A stretch of DNA of 64,000 nt from Malania oleifera. Taxonomy: Eukaryota; Streptophyta; Magnoliopsida; Santalales; Ximeniaceae. Positions within the stretch are counted from its first letter, which is position 1, and every line of letters starts with the position of its first letter. The position numbers and the translations under genes were made by a program. The notes under the pieces are model-generated. The model ran no database searches, was not told where the DNA came from, and worked only from the letters and a program-made list of their open reading frames with translations. The stretch lies in contig NC_080423.1 of NCBI RefSeq assembly GCF_029873635.1, positions 95,141,191 to 95,205,190 of the forward strand. The letters run 5' to 3'. This document shows positions 53,401-63,349 of the stretch, in pieces.

Positions 53401-56400
53401 TATATAGGTTCTTAATGACACTTATATCAACACTGAAGTACTGCTCGTAAAGGACACAATACAACTATTCTTCAAGAACATCGTGAGGTGTTGGGGTGTT
53501 CTCCCAATAAATCATCAATGATCGAGACACAAGAAACAAGATTCATGTGAATCTTCTTCTTAGAACTTCTCAAAATTCTTAGTTCACATCTCAATATCTT
53601 CGTGAGCTAACTGATGGCAAAATAGAGATATTCAACAAGTTATTTGGTGACTACTTGCGCCATTTCACCAATGCCAATAGAAGAACCGGGTGCAACTACT
53701 CAACGTGGCTCACTTTTGTTTCAACACCTGAAATAGCTCAACAACCAACAAGAATCTTTTGAACTTGATTCTGCTATTACCTCACACATAGATAATTACC
53801 TAAAGGATAGAGTTTGAGAGCATACTTCTTCACCAAAGAATGGAGATAGAAAGTGCCGAGGCTCAAGCCTACCTGGAGAAATCTTTCAAATGGATGAAGA
53901 AATGGGCAGATTAAGGGAGAAGATTGTTTCACTTCAATGTTAGAGATATAGTGCTTGTTAAGCTTCATTCAGAACAGATCAGGCCGCTATAGTGTCAAGA
54001 TAAGAGACTACTTTGCAAATACAAAGGACTAGTCCCATCTTGGTTAGAGTGGCAAAGGCCTATTACAAGGTTGATCCTCCGGTTTGGATGAAGGTGCACC
54101 CTTATGTGCTTAACGTCAATTGCCTCAAAAAATTCAACACTGACACTAAAGATCCAAACCGAAAGTCACTTGAGCACCACTAAAGACCTCAAAACCCGAC
54201 AAAAAAGAAGTTGAAGAGATCCTTGTAGACGGAGTTTTCACATCATCAAGGCAACAGTGACATGAGTTCTCATGAAGTAGATGGGCCTCAACCTCGAAGA
54301 TGAAGGAAGTCAATAGAAGACATGCAACCATTCATCGACAAAGTTGAAGAGTACTTACATCAATGTCTATGAGAACATTGGTATGGTAGGAAGAATGTAA
54401 CAAGCCAAGCTTGTTTAGGACCTTATGCTTGCCTATAACCACTTGTCTTGTGCTCATTGAGTGAGTAACTACGTAAATAGTAGTATAGGGTTTGTTCTTT
54501 AAGTGATGTGACACACTAGGAAAAAAGGAAAGTATGAGCTTGCATGTTGGTGTTTCCTTGTGCTAGAGTAGGAATTGCATAAATAGCTCTTTAGGGAAAT
54601 GTGAGTGCTAATAAATCATTGTAAATCCTCATCTCCATTGCTAAACACATGTTGCTTACAAAGGCGTAATATGAATTATGTTGGTGTGCTTTTTACCATG
54701 ACTTTCTAGTTTATTACTTGCTTACTAGCCACTTAGTGCATATTTTGTATTATTAGCTTGTGAATGTGCTGGTCTTGTGAATCCATAGTTAAACTTGTAA
54801 ACTACAACTAGTACCGCAAGGCCCTTCTCACAATGTGAAGCGTCTAGCGACTCTAGTTGATGATAGTCAAGAATGTCACAAAAGCTCGATATACACTGTT
54901 GGTTGATAATCTAATATATGTAGAGTAGTAATCTAACAAAGTATCAAAGCCATGGTTGCAGGAGGTCCTGGGTTCTAATCTAGTCACCCAAGTTTGTTAT
55001 ATCGTGGTTAAAAATTAACTTATTCCATAGAAATTATTTATCATCTATTTATCTCTTCTTGTGCAATCGGATTGCATTTGCAAGAGAGTGTTAAAGCTTG
55101 ATATACATTGTTAGCCACAACCTAATAGCTTAAGCTTCTAGGTTAAGTGGTAACAATAATATTTTTGAACCAACTACTAACATAGCATCTAAATGCATAT
55201 TCTTGAGAATCTTGCAATGCAAACCAATAAAAATGTTACCGCAAGGCAAGTCGTCCAGTTTTTGGACAACTCATTTACCAACTTTTTATTGTTAGGTGGG
55301 CTAGTAATCAAGTAGCCAGCCACTCTTGTCTAGGTTGAGTATTGGTAAATTTAAGCTAGTCTATCCTAAATATGCTTATCTTTAATTTGTCCATAATGTT
55401 ATTATGTATTGGTTTTAGAAGAGATATAAGCCCTAGTTTGTGCACATAGATACACTTGTGGGCAAGGCATTTGATTTTCATATGGATGAATGCCACTGTA
55501 TCGACAATATATTCTATCATTTATATTATATACAAAATTTATAGTTTAACGTATGAATCAAAAAAAATGTGGAATTAACATTTTCTAGAATTTAACAACC
55601 GCTTAACAAGAAAATTTGACCAAGTCATAAAACACCTAACTTGGAATTAGATAAAAGCATGGAAATGACTGAAGAAAAACTTGAATAGAAATACCAATTT
55701 CTAAGTTATATATGTACCATAAAATGACATGTCTTGCGACTACTATAGCCATGGAACAAAAACATGTCTTGCAACTAGTATAGAGTCTATAGACCTAGAC
55801 CAAAAACCCCAGGCAGCCTATCCATTCCTACCAGCTCATTGAGGAGCCTTGTGCATACTAATCTGAAGGGATGGGCTTGGCTAATTGTTTATGGTCCTCA
55901 ATTTTCAAGTCAGGCTTTGATTTCTTAAAATTTCACTTGACCAGGAGATGCATATCTTGCTGCTGGACAAGCACACAACTACACACTTGTACTTAGATAT
56001 TTATTATTTTATTCAAATTGACTTCATAACGTAAAGAATGCTTTCTCGTGCAAGGTTCGGACCATATAGGGTGACCCAATGGCCTTGTCCTGATGTGAGA
56101 ACTGCCCCCAGCAAATTTCTTAAATCTATGAAAACTTCTGGCCTCGCCCACCCAATTCAATGAGTTTGCAGGCATTAAATATCCTAATATCCTATGCAAA
56201 TGAAATTTCATTTTTATTGTACATAGCATCAAGAAGTGTCAATAATTCATTTGGAGCATCATTAAGAACTAGAGCCCTTTATTTCAAATTATGAAAATGC
56301 AATAAAAAATATAGCAAAACAAAATGAGACAAAATCTTTAGCAGGGGATACATGGACAATTTCTACTCTCCTAGTCCATAACAGTTCCTAGTAACTAAAG

Positions 56401-59400
56401 CTATTATACTTTGGCCTTATCCCTGCTCTCGAAGCAAATATCACTTGCTGTTAGGATTCTTAAATCAATTGGGATTTCTAATTAATGTGTTATGATTCCC
56501 AAATCAATTAGGACTCTATTTAATATTAGGATTATTTAATGTTTTTTAGGATTCCCAAATCAATTGGGATTTCCAAATAATATGATTTCCAAATCAATTG
56601 AGATTCTATTTAATGTTAGGATTATTTAATGTTTGTTAGGATTCCCAAATCAATTAGGATATGATGGGAATTTTACATTCCTAATAGGAGTAAGTTTCTC
56701 TACTCTATATATATGTGTAACTCTTACATGGCTTTTCCACTGAAGCAATCAAGCAATAACATAATTCATAGCCTTTGGCTAATTTGGAGACAGATCCCCA
56801 CGAAAACCCTATTTTCTCTAACTATTTTCCATTTTTAAAATTTCGCCAATTTCTCCACGATAAAACCCCAAGGTCTCATCATTTGGTATTAGAGCCGAGA
56901 TCCTTGTGGATGCTGGTAACCCATCAACAAAATCAAGATCTTGGAATTCTTGATCTTCACTCATACTCAATGGCCTCAGAAAAATCAGTCGAGTAATAGA
57001 TGGAAGCTAGGCTAAAGTAGCAAAATGTTTAAAGTCTCAATTTGAAGAGATCCAGACATCGCTCTCTAAACTACTCATTACATCTTCCCATTAAGAGGGA
57101 GAAGATGATGTCTCTACATCAACTAATCGTAGGGAGCAGTCGTGCAAGCATGAAGGAGGTTACCAAAAAAAGCGTGATCATGGTCCTTTTCATATGAAGG
57201 TGGAATTTCCTTGGTGGGGCAGTGATGACCCTACCGATTGAGTTTATAAGGCTGAAAAACACTTTTGCTTTCACTGCACTCTAGAAATATTTAAATATGA
57301 GATTGCTTCTATTAGTCTGGATGGTGATGCTATACAATGGAATGACTAGTTTGAAGCTTATTATGGAATGCCTTCATGGGCAGAATTTGTTTCTAGATTA
57401 CTGGTCTGATTTGGGCCCACTAGATATGACAATATCAATGGAAAGCTTGCTAAAACACACCAAACTAGCATTGTCTTGGAGTATAAGACACAATTCGAGC
57501 AGCTATCAAACAGGACTAAAGATTGGAATGAAAGCCAACTAGTGGGTACTTTTATTGAAGGCCTCCTACGTGACATTCAACGTGAGGTCAAAGTGCGTCA
57601 ACCACAGACTATGACTGCTACAATTTCCTTTGCACAGTTAGAAGAAGAGAAAGAAGTTGGGAGAAGAATGACATCAGCATCACTCCAGCAAGATGATTAG
57701 CAAGTAGAATGCTAGCAGCAATATCACACCAGCTACTCCTCACAATCCTCCCTCCAAACGATTGACTCAAAAGGAACTTAAAGAGTGAATGACAAAAGGG
57801 TTGAGCTGGCATTGTGATGAAAAGTGGCATAGAAGGCATTGTTGCAAAAAAAAATGCAATTCTTGATTATTGAACCAATGGAGGAGCCATAAGAGGTTGA
57901 TGATGACTCTCCCTTATTCAGATCAGGGAGGTATGGAATCTGATGATAATGATGAATCTATCACTTCTTTAATTAATGCTTTAGCCGGTTATGCTAATCC
58001 TCAAACCATGGAAATTAGTGGCTCCCTAAAACGCCAACCTGTTACTATCTTAATTGATACGAATAGCACTAATAATTTTATGGACACTAAAACTGCTAAA
58101 CAACTAGCTAAAAAGTTTGATGTGAAGGTTGCAAATGGAAGGACCTTGACATGTTTAGAGCAAGCGTCCGAAGGTTAAACTTACAATGCAAAATCATGGG
58201 TTTTGATTTCTTTTTGTTGCCAATAGAAGACTATGAAGTGGTTTTGCGTATTGAATGGTTAAGGACTTTAGGTGATATAGCTTGGAATTTCTCTAAACTG
58301 GTTATGAAATTCGCCGTGAATGACCAGAGAGTGACTCCAAAAGGCAAATGTTGTGGTAATGTCACTACAATTTCAAGCTATCAGATAGAGAAGCTCCTTA
58401 AAAAGGAGAGACATGGTTGCCTAGTACAACTTCGAGCACCAAAGGAGTTACAACATCAATCTAGCCAAGATAAGAGGCTAGGCTCTCTTATTTCAGAATT
58501 TGTTGGCCTATTTACGGAGCCACAGGGATTGCCACCTCAACAAACACATGATCAATGCATTCCTCTATTGACAGATCATTTAGGTCATTTGCAAATTGTA
58601 ATCACCACTCTTCATGAGCATCATTTGTTCATCAAGAAATCTAAATGTAGTTTTGCTCGACCTGCACGTGGAATACCTTGGACATGTTGTTTTCCAAGAA
58701 GGTGTTTCAGTTCACCCTTCTAAAATACAAGTGATGACAGATAAGCCTATTCCACAAACAATAAAAATGTTGCGAAGATTTTTGGGGTTGACTGGCTTTT
58801 AACGCAAGTTTGTCAAGGATTATGGAACGATTAGGTCTCTGTTGACTGCTTTACTGAAAAAGGATGCATTCAAATGGAATACGGAAGCTGAACAAGCCTT
58901 TGTCAAGCTTAAGCATGAAATGTCCACCACGCTAGTTTTTGTCTTGTCAGATTTCAACAAGGTGTTTATCATGGAGTCTGATGCATCAGGAGTTGGCATT
59001 GGCAGAGTTTTACTGCAAGACATACGCCCCATTGCTTTTACTAGTAAAGCTTTTTCTCCATCCCACATTGACATGACTGACAAAGAGATGCTAACCATTG
59101 TGCATGCAACAACAAAGTGGAGCTATGGAGAGATTCTTGGAGTTTATTACTGGCAAGCCTTGAGGACAAGACTAATTTGAAGGAGGCGAGAATGTTGGGA
59201 TTTTGGGATTCCCAAATCAATTGGGATTTCAAATTAGTGTGTTATGATTCCCAAACCAATTGAGATTCAATTTAATGTTAGGATTATTTAATGTTTGTTA
59301 GGATTCCCAAATCAATTGGGATTTCTAATTAATATGATTTCCAAATCAATTGAGATCCTATTTAATGTTGGGGTTTTTAATGGTTGTTAGGATTCCCAAA

Positions 59401-60135
59401 TCAATTAGGTTTTGAGGGGATATTTTACATTCCTAATAGGAGTAAGTTTCTTTATCCTATATATATGTGTAATCCCTACAGGGCTTTTCAATAGAAGCAA
59501 TCAAGCAATAACATAACTCATAGCCTTTGGCCAAAATTTGGAGGCAAATCCGCTCGAAGTGATCAAACCCTATTTTCTCTAACTATTTTCCGTTCTTTAA
59601 ATTTTTCCAATTTCTCCACGATAAAACCCAGAGGCATTTGCAAACACCACATGCTTGGTTTTAATTGAAAATAAATAATTTCAAAAAAAAGAAAGGCAAA
59701 GAAAAACTACGTTAGAATGGAATTGTGAGCTTTTAAACATTTACAAGTAAATTACTTCATGGCTAAAGTAACATACTCTTTGAACAAATTAACAAGTAAA
59801 TAGTCAAATAAATCATATGAGATAAGAGTACATCAAGAAAAAATTCTAACACATGGAACAATAAAAAAATAAGACTCAAGTCACCCAAAAAAAAGGGAGA
59901 AATGTGAAAGCTACTCACAAGGAATTCCAATGGATGGAGGAGGGTCCCAATGGGTGGAATTGGAAAGCCAATCATTAGCAAGAAGGTCTAGAGAGACAAG
60001 AGAAGGAGACTTTATAATTTGGTAACTATGGTCACCAGCAAATGTGTTGAGTGCCTTTGATGTTGATGGTGATGCCATTCTTGCCTGTATTCCCTTCCAC
60101 CACACCACAACTCGGTTTGGCATTATCCTCTTCAT
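38481..60135 (-). CDS. FOLD1: Bifunctional methylenetetrahydrofolate dehydrogenase/cyclohydrolase, mitochondrial FolD
   Basis: It catalyses oxidation of 5,10-methylene-THF to methenyl-THF and its hydrolysis to 10-formyl-THF in organellar one-carbon metabolism. Exons on the minus strand are 60135-59919 (or from 60147), 40387-40071, 39464-39228, 39139-38972 and 38651-38481, all with GT-AG borders and matching phases (369 aa from 60135). Exon 1 gives a basic, Trp/Arg-rich presequence, then SPSLVSLDL and [10 protein letters not shown], as in mitochondrial plant FolD. Exon 2 has [22 protein letters not shown], the catalytic Tyr and Lys in TYVRNK, and [11 protein letters not shown]. Exon 3 has [25 protein letters not shown] and the NADP-binding [12 protein letters not shown]. 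Exon 4 has [13 protein letters not shown] and [11 protein letters not shown]. Exon 5 has the signature [17 protein letters not shown]. No break is seen in the coding exons. Intron 1 is 19.5 kb and full of retroelements. The start is uncertain: 60123, 60078, or an in-frame ATG in a leader exon at 61927 are alternatives. Confidence 0.92.
40927..42083. mobile_element. PIF/Harbinger-like MITE, outer
   Basis: The termini 'gggcctgtttgcttaagg' (40927-40944) and reverse complement 'gggcctgtttggctaagg' (42083-42066) match at 16 of 18 positions. The flanks 'taa' and 'aaa' could be a decayed 3-bp target duplication. GGGCCTGTTTGG termini are common in Tourist-like plant MITEs. A second element of the same type sits inside it. 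It is non-coding and lies in the long FOLD1 intron. Confidence 0.7.
41251..41917. mobile_element. PIF/Harbinger-like MITE, inner (nested)
   Basis: The termini 'gggactgcttagtctcatt' (41251) and reverse complement 'gggtctgtttggtatcatt' (41917) are inverted relatives. The 3-bp flank TTA is present on both sides (41248-41250 and 41918-41920), as expected for Tourist-like insertion. The inside is A+T-rich and non-coding. Confidence 0.7.
42084..42538 (-). other. FOLD1 intron sequence, no element recognised
   Basis: Intronic DNA between the nested MITE and the LTR element. A short open stretch (42225-42419 minus) has no recognised domain. Confidence 0.5.
42539..45040 (+). mobile_element. Short non-autonomous LTR element (LARD-like), 2.5 kb
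   Basis: LTRs at 42539-42907 and 44656-45040 share 'tgtatgagcaagattaagg', 'catttggagatcttt', 'aatttaggat', 'atattgagcattcagc' and 'cttctcttgtgccaat'. A primer-binding-like site 'tttggtgttagggcc' follows the left LTR, and a purine-rich stretch with 'gcagaggagaatgatgg' precedes the right one. The 1.75-kb inside has no recognised pol domain. It lies in the FOLD1 intron, in antisense to the gene. The LTRs are clearly diverged and no target duplication is obvious. Confidence 0.75.
45041..45466 (-). other. FOLD1 intron sequence, no element recognised
   Basis: Intronic DNA between two LTR elements. It is A+T-rich with 'cccccatg' and 'cccccgtt' words. I see no gene. Confidence 0.5.
47826..47974. repeat. 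GTCGAC palindrome array in left copia LTR
   Basis: Motifs of the CCGTCGACGG type recur every 15-45 bp; the perfect 10-bp palindrome is at 47888-47897. Others read 'ccatcgacgg', 'tgtcgacagt', 'ctgtcgacgg' and 'ccgtcgactg'. The array lies about 90 bp upstream of the TATA-like box on the element's strand. Confidence 0.88.
50857..51006. repeat. GTCGAC palindrome array in right copia LTR
   Basis: Same array as in the left LTR ('ccatcgacga', 'tggtcgacgg', 'ccgtcgacag', 'ccatcgatgg', 'ctgtcgactg'). The individual copies have drifted independently in the two LTRs, but motif number and spacing are kept. Confidence 0.88.
54874..55155 (+). mobile_element. TRIM-like miniature LTR element, copy 3
   Basis: The left LTR (54874-54938, starts 'tgtcac', ends 'aatctaaca') and right LTR (55089-55155, starts 'tgttaaagcttgatatac', ends 'taaca') enclose 150 bp. 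A primer-binding-like site 'aagtatcaaagcc' (54939-54951) and a purine tract 'gcaagagag' (55080-55088) are present. The leader word 'gtcctgggttctaatct' resembles a tRNA T-arm. There is no coding capacity. It adjoins the Gypsy right LTR in the FOLD1 intron. Confidence 0.65.
55156..56448 (-). other. FOLD1 intron sequence, no element recognised
   Basis: A+T-rich intronic DNA. The word 'catgtcttgc(g/a)act' is repeated near 55730 and 55765. The open stretch 55993-56232 minus has no recognised domain. I see no gene. Confidence 0.5.
56449..59636 (+). mobile_element. Ty3/Gypsy element fossil, internally shortened
   Basis: LTRs at 56449-56881 (433 bp) and 59193-59636 (444 bp) are rich in the repeated phrase 'ggattcccaaatcaattggg'. 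Flanks 'cttgc' (56444-56448) and 'tttgc' (59637-59641) form a 5-bp target duplication with one change. A primer-binding-like site 'tttggtattagagcc' (from 56882) and a purine tract 'gaaggaggcgagaa' (59179-59192) are present. On the plus strand gag (57100-57700), protease (57870-58180, with [12 protein letters not shown]) and reverse transcriptase/RNase H remnants (58500-59150) are recognised, but integrase is not. It is broken in several places. Confidence 0.88.
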
Positions 60136-60573
60136 TATTCTTGCTATCTGTTTCTTCTCCCTTTTTTCCAATTATTACATCAACTTGTATGTCTTGTATC
60201 CATATCTTTCACACTGTTTACTCATCTACAAACACTGTAATGGTCATACAACAAGGTAATGCATGAGTATAGTCAATATTCAGTTTTTACATAAACTGTT
60301 TATGCTGAACCATGATTGTTGAGATGGAAAATATTTTACACGAAGAAATGTAACAATATAATTGCAAAAGCCATAAATCATATCAAGAGGCTCAAATACC
60401 ATGTAAAACATAAAAACCTAACAAGCTTGGCGCATTCAAGGAGAAAACCAAGTAAGTCTTCGTGCAAGAAAGCATTTGGAGTTAGAAAGGTGATATATCA
60501 AAAACCAAACCCTGGTGTGGATCACAAGCAGAGGGTCAAGAAAAGGAAAACAATAGGAATTCAGGCATCGAAG

Positions 60574-61035
60574 TAGGGAAGAGCATAATTCAGTTAAAAC
60601 CGAAATAACTGAGCAAATTCGATCGGTTCAGTTCATTTAAAAATTTATTCAGCTCGGTTTGGTTTTCATTTTCGTTGAATTTTGGTTTTCAGTTCAGTCA
60701 TTGAGTTCAATTAATTTGGTTAACCGAATTGTAAAATTAATAATAAATAATTATATATTATATATATTAAATATTTTGTATATAATATATACTAAAATTT
60801 TATATATTTTTTATATATGATATATATTACAATTTTATATATATTATTTATATTTTATATATATTAAAACATTAAATCAGTTAACTGATTTAACCGAAAT
60901 TCGGTTCGGTCGATTTTGAGTTCAGTTAATATGGAATTTCGGCTCGGTTTGGTTAATGAGATTTTTTAATCAATTTTTTATTATTATTTTGGCTAATTAA
61001 TCAAATTAACCAAACCGACCGAATGCTCAACCCTA
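60574..61035. mobile_element. hAT-like MITE, 462 bp, exact target duplication
   Basis: The termini 'tagggaagagcat' and reverse complement 'tagggttgagcatt' are inverted, and the subterminal zones are rich in 'ccgaa/ttcggt' words ('cggttcggtc' and 'aaccaaaccgaccgaa'). An exact 8-bp duplication 'catcgaag' flanks it (60566-60573 and 61036-61043). The centre is a pure A+T stretch. It lies in the probable 5'-leader intron of FOLD1. Confidence 0.88.
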
Positions 61036-61257
61036 CATCGAAGAGGCAAATTATGAGGAAACAACTTAATATTCACAAAAATGGTGAAAATGTATACTCA
61101 TCAGCCCATTCAATCTTTTATAGAAAACTGGAACATAAGCAATATAATAAAGTCCTAATAACCCACAAGAAATGTAGGGCAAGGGAGGAACAGCAACAAA
61201 TGTCTAAAGCCACCACTAGTTTCTGTCATTAGCAGCATTAAAATCAGCCATTGAGGA

Positions 61258-61274
61258 GGGGGGGGGGGGGGGGG
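61258..61274. repeat. Homopolymer run of 17 G
   Basis: An uninterrupted G run (C run on the FOLD1 strand) in the probable leader intron. Long G runs are rare in this A+T-rich window. Confidence 0.9.
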
Positions 61275-61888
61275 AAGCAATTATAAGAAATTGACTATGT
61301 TGGGAGACTTCAAAAGAAAGAATTCAGCGTTGCTTTTCTAAAGAAGAAGCTCGGAGGGTTATACCCTTGAGCTCGTTAGCTCAATAGTTATTAGTTTAAT
61401 TCTTCATTCTTTCACTCTTTCCTTTCCACTCTTGCTCCTATTTCTTTGTAATTTTTTTCTCTTTTATCTAGTATACACCTCGTACGCTTGAATAAAAGAT
61501 TTTGCATTACGGCTCAGAAAAACAAAAAAAGCAGTTATAATCTAACCACACCATATCGGCAGATGGAGTTGAATCAAGTAACAACATCAAATTTTCTCAC
61601 ATGCAAAACACGAAAAACAAAACAAGGCAAAAACAATAACACTCCATCTCATCATCAGCAAGAAAACTTTCAAAAAAAAAATCATACTCATAATCGCATA
61701 ACTTGCAAAATGAACCAAAGACCAGAAATTTTTCATCATCATCGTCATCTTCTTATGAAAGGATCAACAGAGAAACAATCCGGGAACATTGAAACTAGTG
61801 AAAAGATCATAAACTGACGCAAAGAAGACCCCAAAAGATGCTGACGGAAGCAGAAGAATCAAATTAAAGCAGCAGGAGAACAACTCAC

Positions 61889-62060
61889 CCACGACTGTGT
61901 GATTTTCCTCGTTGGCTCTCCGCTCATATGCTGTTCGTTTCTCCCATCCGCCAAACAGAGCAGAAACGAGCCGATTAATAGAAAATTCCTTCAAAAACAG
62001 AAACAGGCTCTGGGCTCTCAAGTCCACTGGGCTCAGTAATCGTAGATCTAAGTTATTCAC
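61889..62060 (-). other. Probable FOLD1 first (leader) exon
   Basis: On the minus strand this block ends with a strong donor (TGG|GTGAGT at 61889/61888) and is more G+C-rich than its surroundings. It contains a 7-codon upstream frame starting at 61947 (MGETNSI) whose stop overlaps an ATG at 61927. That ATG opens 13 codons (MSGEPTRKITQSW) ending exactly at the donor in phase 0. Joined to an acceptor at 60148-60149, it is in frame with FOLD1 exon 1. The transcript start (about 62060) is inferred only from composition. Confidence 0.5.
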
Positions 62061-62681
62061 TTACGACCCATACAACGTCGTTTATCTTATCTCTAACAGT
62101 GTAGAAGGGATAAAAAAATTTAATTTATTTCAACATAAATATTTTTTATTTTTTTTAAAAAAATTAATAATTGAGGATATAAATATTTTAAAATATTTAA
62201 CTCCTTAGGATATGTTGGGATCTTGAATAATATGAGGGAAAAGAAAAAAAAAATTATCTTTTTTATGTTCGGTTATTAAGAAAAACAAGAAGGGAAATAA
62301 AATATATAATGAATCAATGAATAAAATTTTGATTTTACACAAGATAAACATCTAAATTTTTTTAATTCTTAATCATATTAGAACTAATCCTTATTTTTAA
62401 TACTATTTAATATAGAGGGAAAATATGATGAAAAAAATAAAATATCTCCTTCGTTTTTTTTTTTCCCTAAACAAAATGCTTGATCCAAATGGAGGATAAA
62501 AGTAGGAGACATTCTAATTTTAAGTCTCTACCTAAATTCCCCTATAACTATCCATAATTATCGTAAAATATCATTATATAATTCATCATATTTGCTCTTT
62601 TAAATAAATTTAAAAACCTTTAAACTTCTAATTATTTTCTCAAATTTAATATAAAATTTTTAAAAAAGCACACATATAATT
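62061..62681 (-). promoter_or_regulatory. Likely FOLD1 promoter region
   Basis: A+T-rich DNA immediately upstream of the leader exon on the minus strand, not assigned to any transposon. 'acaacgtcgtttatcttatc' near 62075 includes an ACGT-type core. No specific promoter box can be proven from sequence alone. Confidence 0.35.
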
Positions 62682-63349
62682 TGTTGGCCTAATAAGGCTT
62701 ACGAATTTTATTTTGATGATAACAAATCAAGAGAATTTAACGTGTTTTGGTTAAAGTGATAACGTTTCAAAAGACAAACATTAGAGTTCAAGATCAGGAG
62801 TATTTTGATAGCTTACATTCCAAACAAGTGATCAAAAGAAAGCTCAACAGATCAAAGATTGACAAATCTTATGAAAACTTAAAGAATATTGAAGCTCAAG
62901 GTCAAGATGGATTCAACAAAGAATATACATGAAGATTTTGTGTTTAGAGAGTTTTAAATATTAAGGAAGTCTTGTGTGAGTACTTCAATTTAAAATCAAT
63001 ATGGATGCTTTAAAGATCTTTAGGAATGATTACGGACTTAGAGACCCATTTTTAAAACCTTGAGAAATATTTAAAAAAAAAAATTCAAATCAAAGATTCC
63101 AAGTTTAAAAGCCAAAAGAGTTTTCGGAAACAAAATCTTAAAAACAATGAAATTGCACTCTGAGACGACTGACTAAATTTTGTCAGGCGACTGACAATTT
63201 ATATGGTTTTTAAAAAAGGCAAATAGAACTGTGATTGGCATCTCACAAATCTTCCTTAGGCAACTGACAGTAGTCAGGCGACTGACAGAACACACTCAAG
63301 CGACTAGCAGAGCACTGACTTTTGAAATACGCTAATTTTAAAGTGACAA
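62682..63349 (+). mobile_element. SIRE-like LTR, 5' part (LTR C)
   Basis: It starts 'tgttggcctaataaggctta' followed by 'attttgatgataacaaatca', the family start seen at 33764 and (inverted) at 16786. A dyad-motif array begins 480 bp in (63162-63310). It is interrupted at about 63350 by a second LTR. Confidence 0.65.
63162..63310. repeat. Array of about 6 dyad motifs in the U3 of LTR C
   Basis: Perfect examples are TGTCAG-GCGA-CTGACA (63181-63196) and GTCAG-GCGA-CTGAC (63273-63286). Imperfect ones are at about 63164, 63257 and 63298. The position within the LTR (about 480-630 from its start) equals that of the arrays in LTR A and LTR B. Confidence 0.85.

Larger units (their letters stand above)
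45467..54852 (+). mobile_element. Ty3/Gypsy element fossil with nested copia
   Basis: LTRs at about 45467-45979 and 54397-54852 share 'gccaagcttgttta', 'cacttgtcttgtgctca', 'agggtttgttctttaagtg' and 'cttacaaaggt/cgt'. A primer-binding-like site 'tgggatcagaac' (45981) follows the left LTR. Recognisable parts on the plus strand are gag with a zinc-knuckle-like region (46000-47450), reverse transcriptase and RNase H (51540-52800) and integrase (53050-53800). A copia element (47453-51083) is inserted in the opposite orientation near the end of gag. It is broken in very many places and is an old copy. The left edge of the window (1-240) belongs to the same LTR type. Confidence 0.8.

Noticed and set aside
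60044-60266. Open frames on the plus strand opposite FOLD1 exon 1
   Set aside because: They are the antisense shadow of the conserved FOLD1 first exon.
60316-60576. 86-codon Lys-rich open frame in the FOLD1 leader intron
   Set aside because: Composition is that of A-rich intron, the frame ends at the MITE boundary, and no domain or splice partner was seen.
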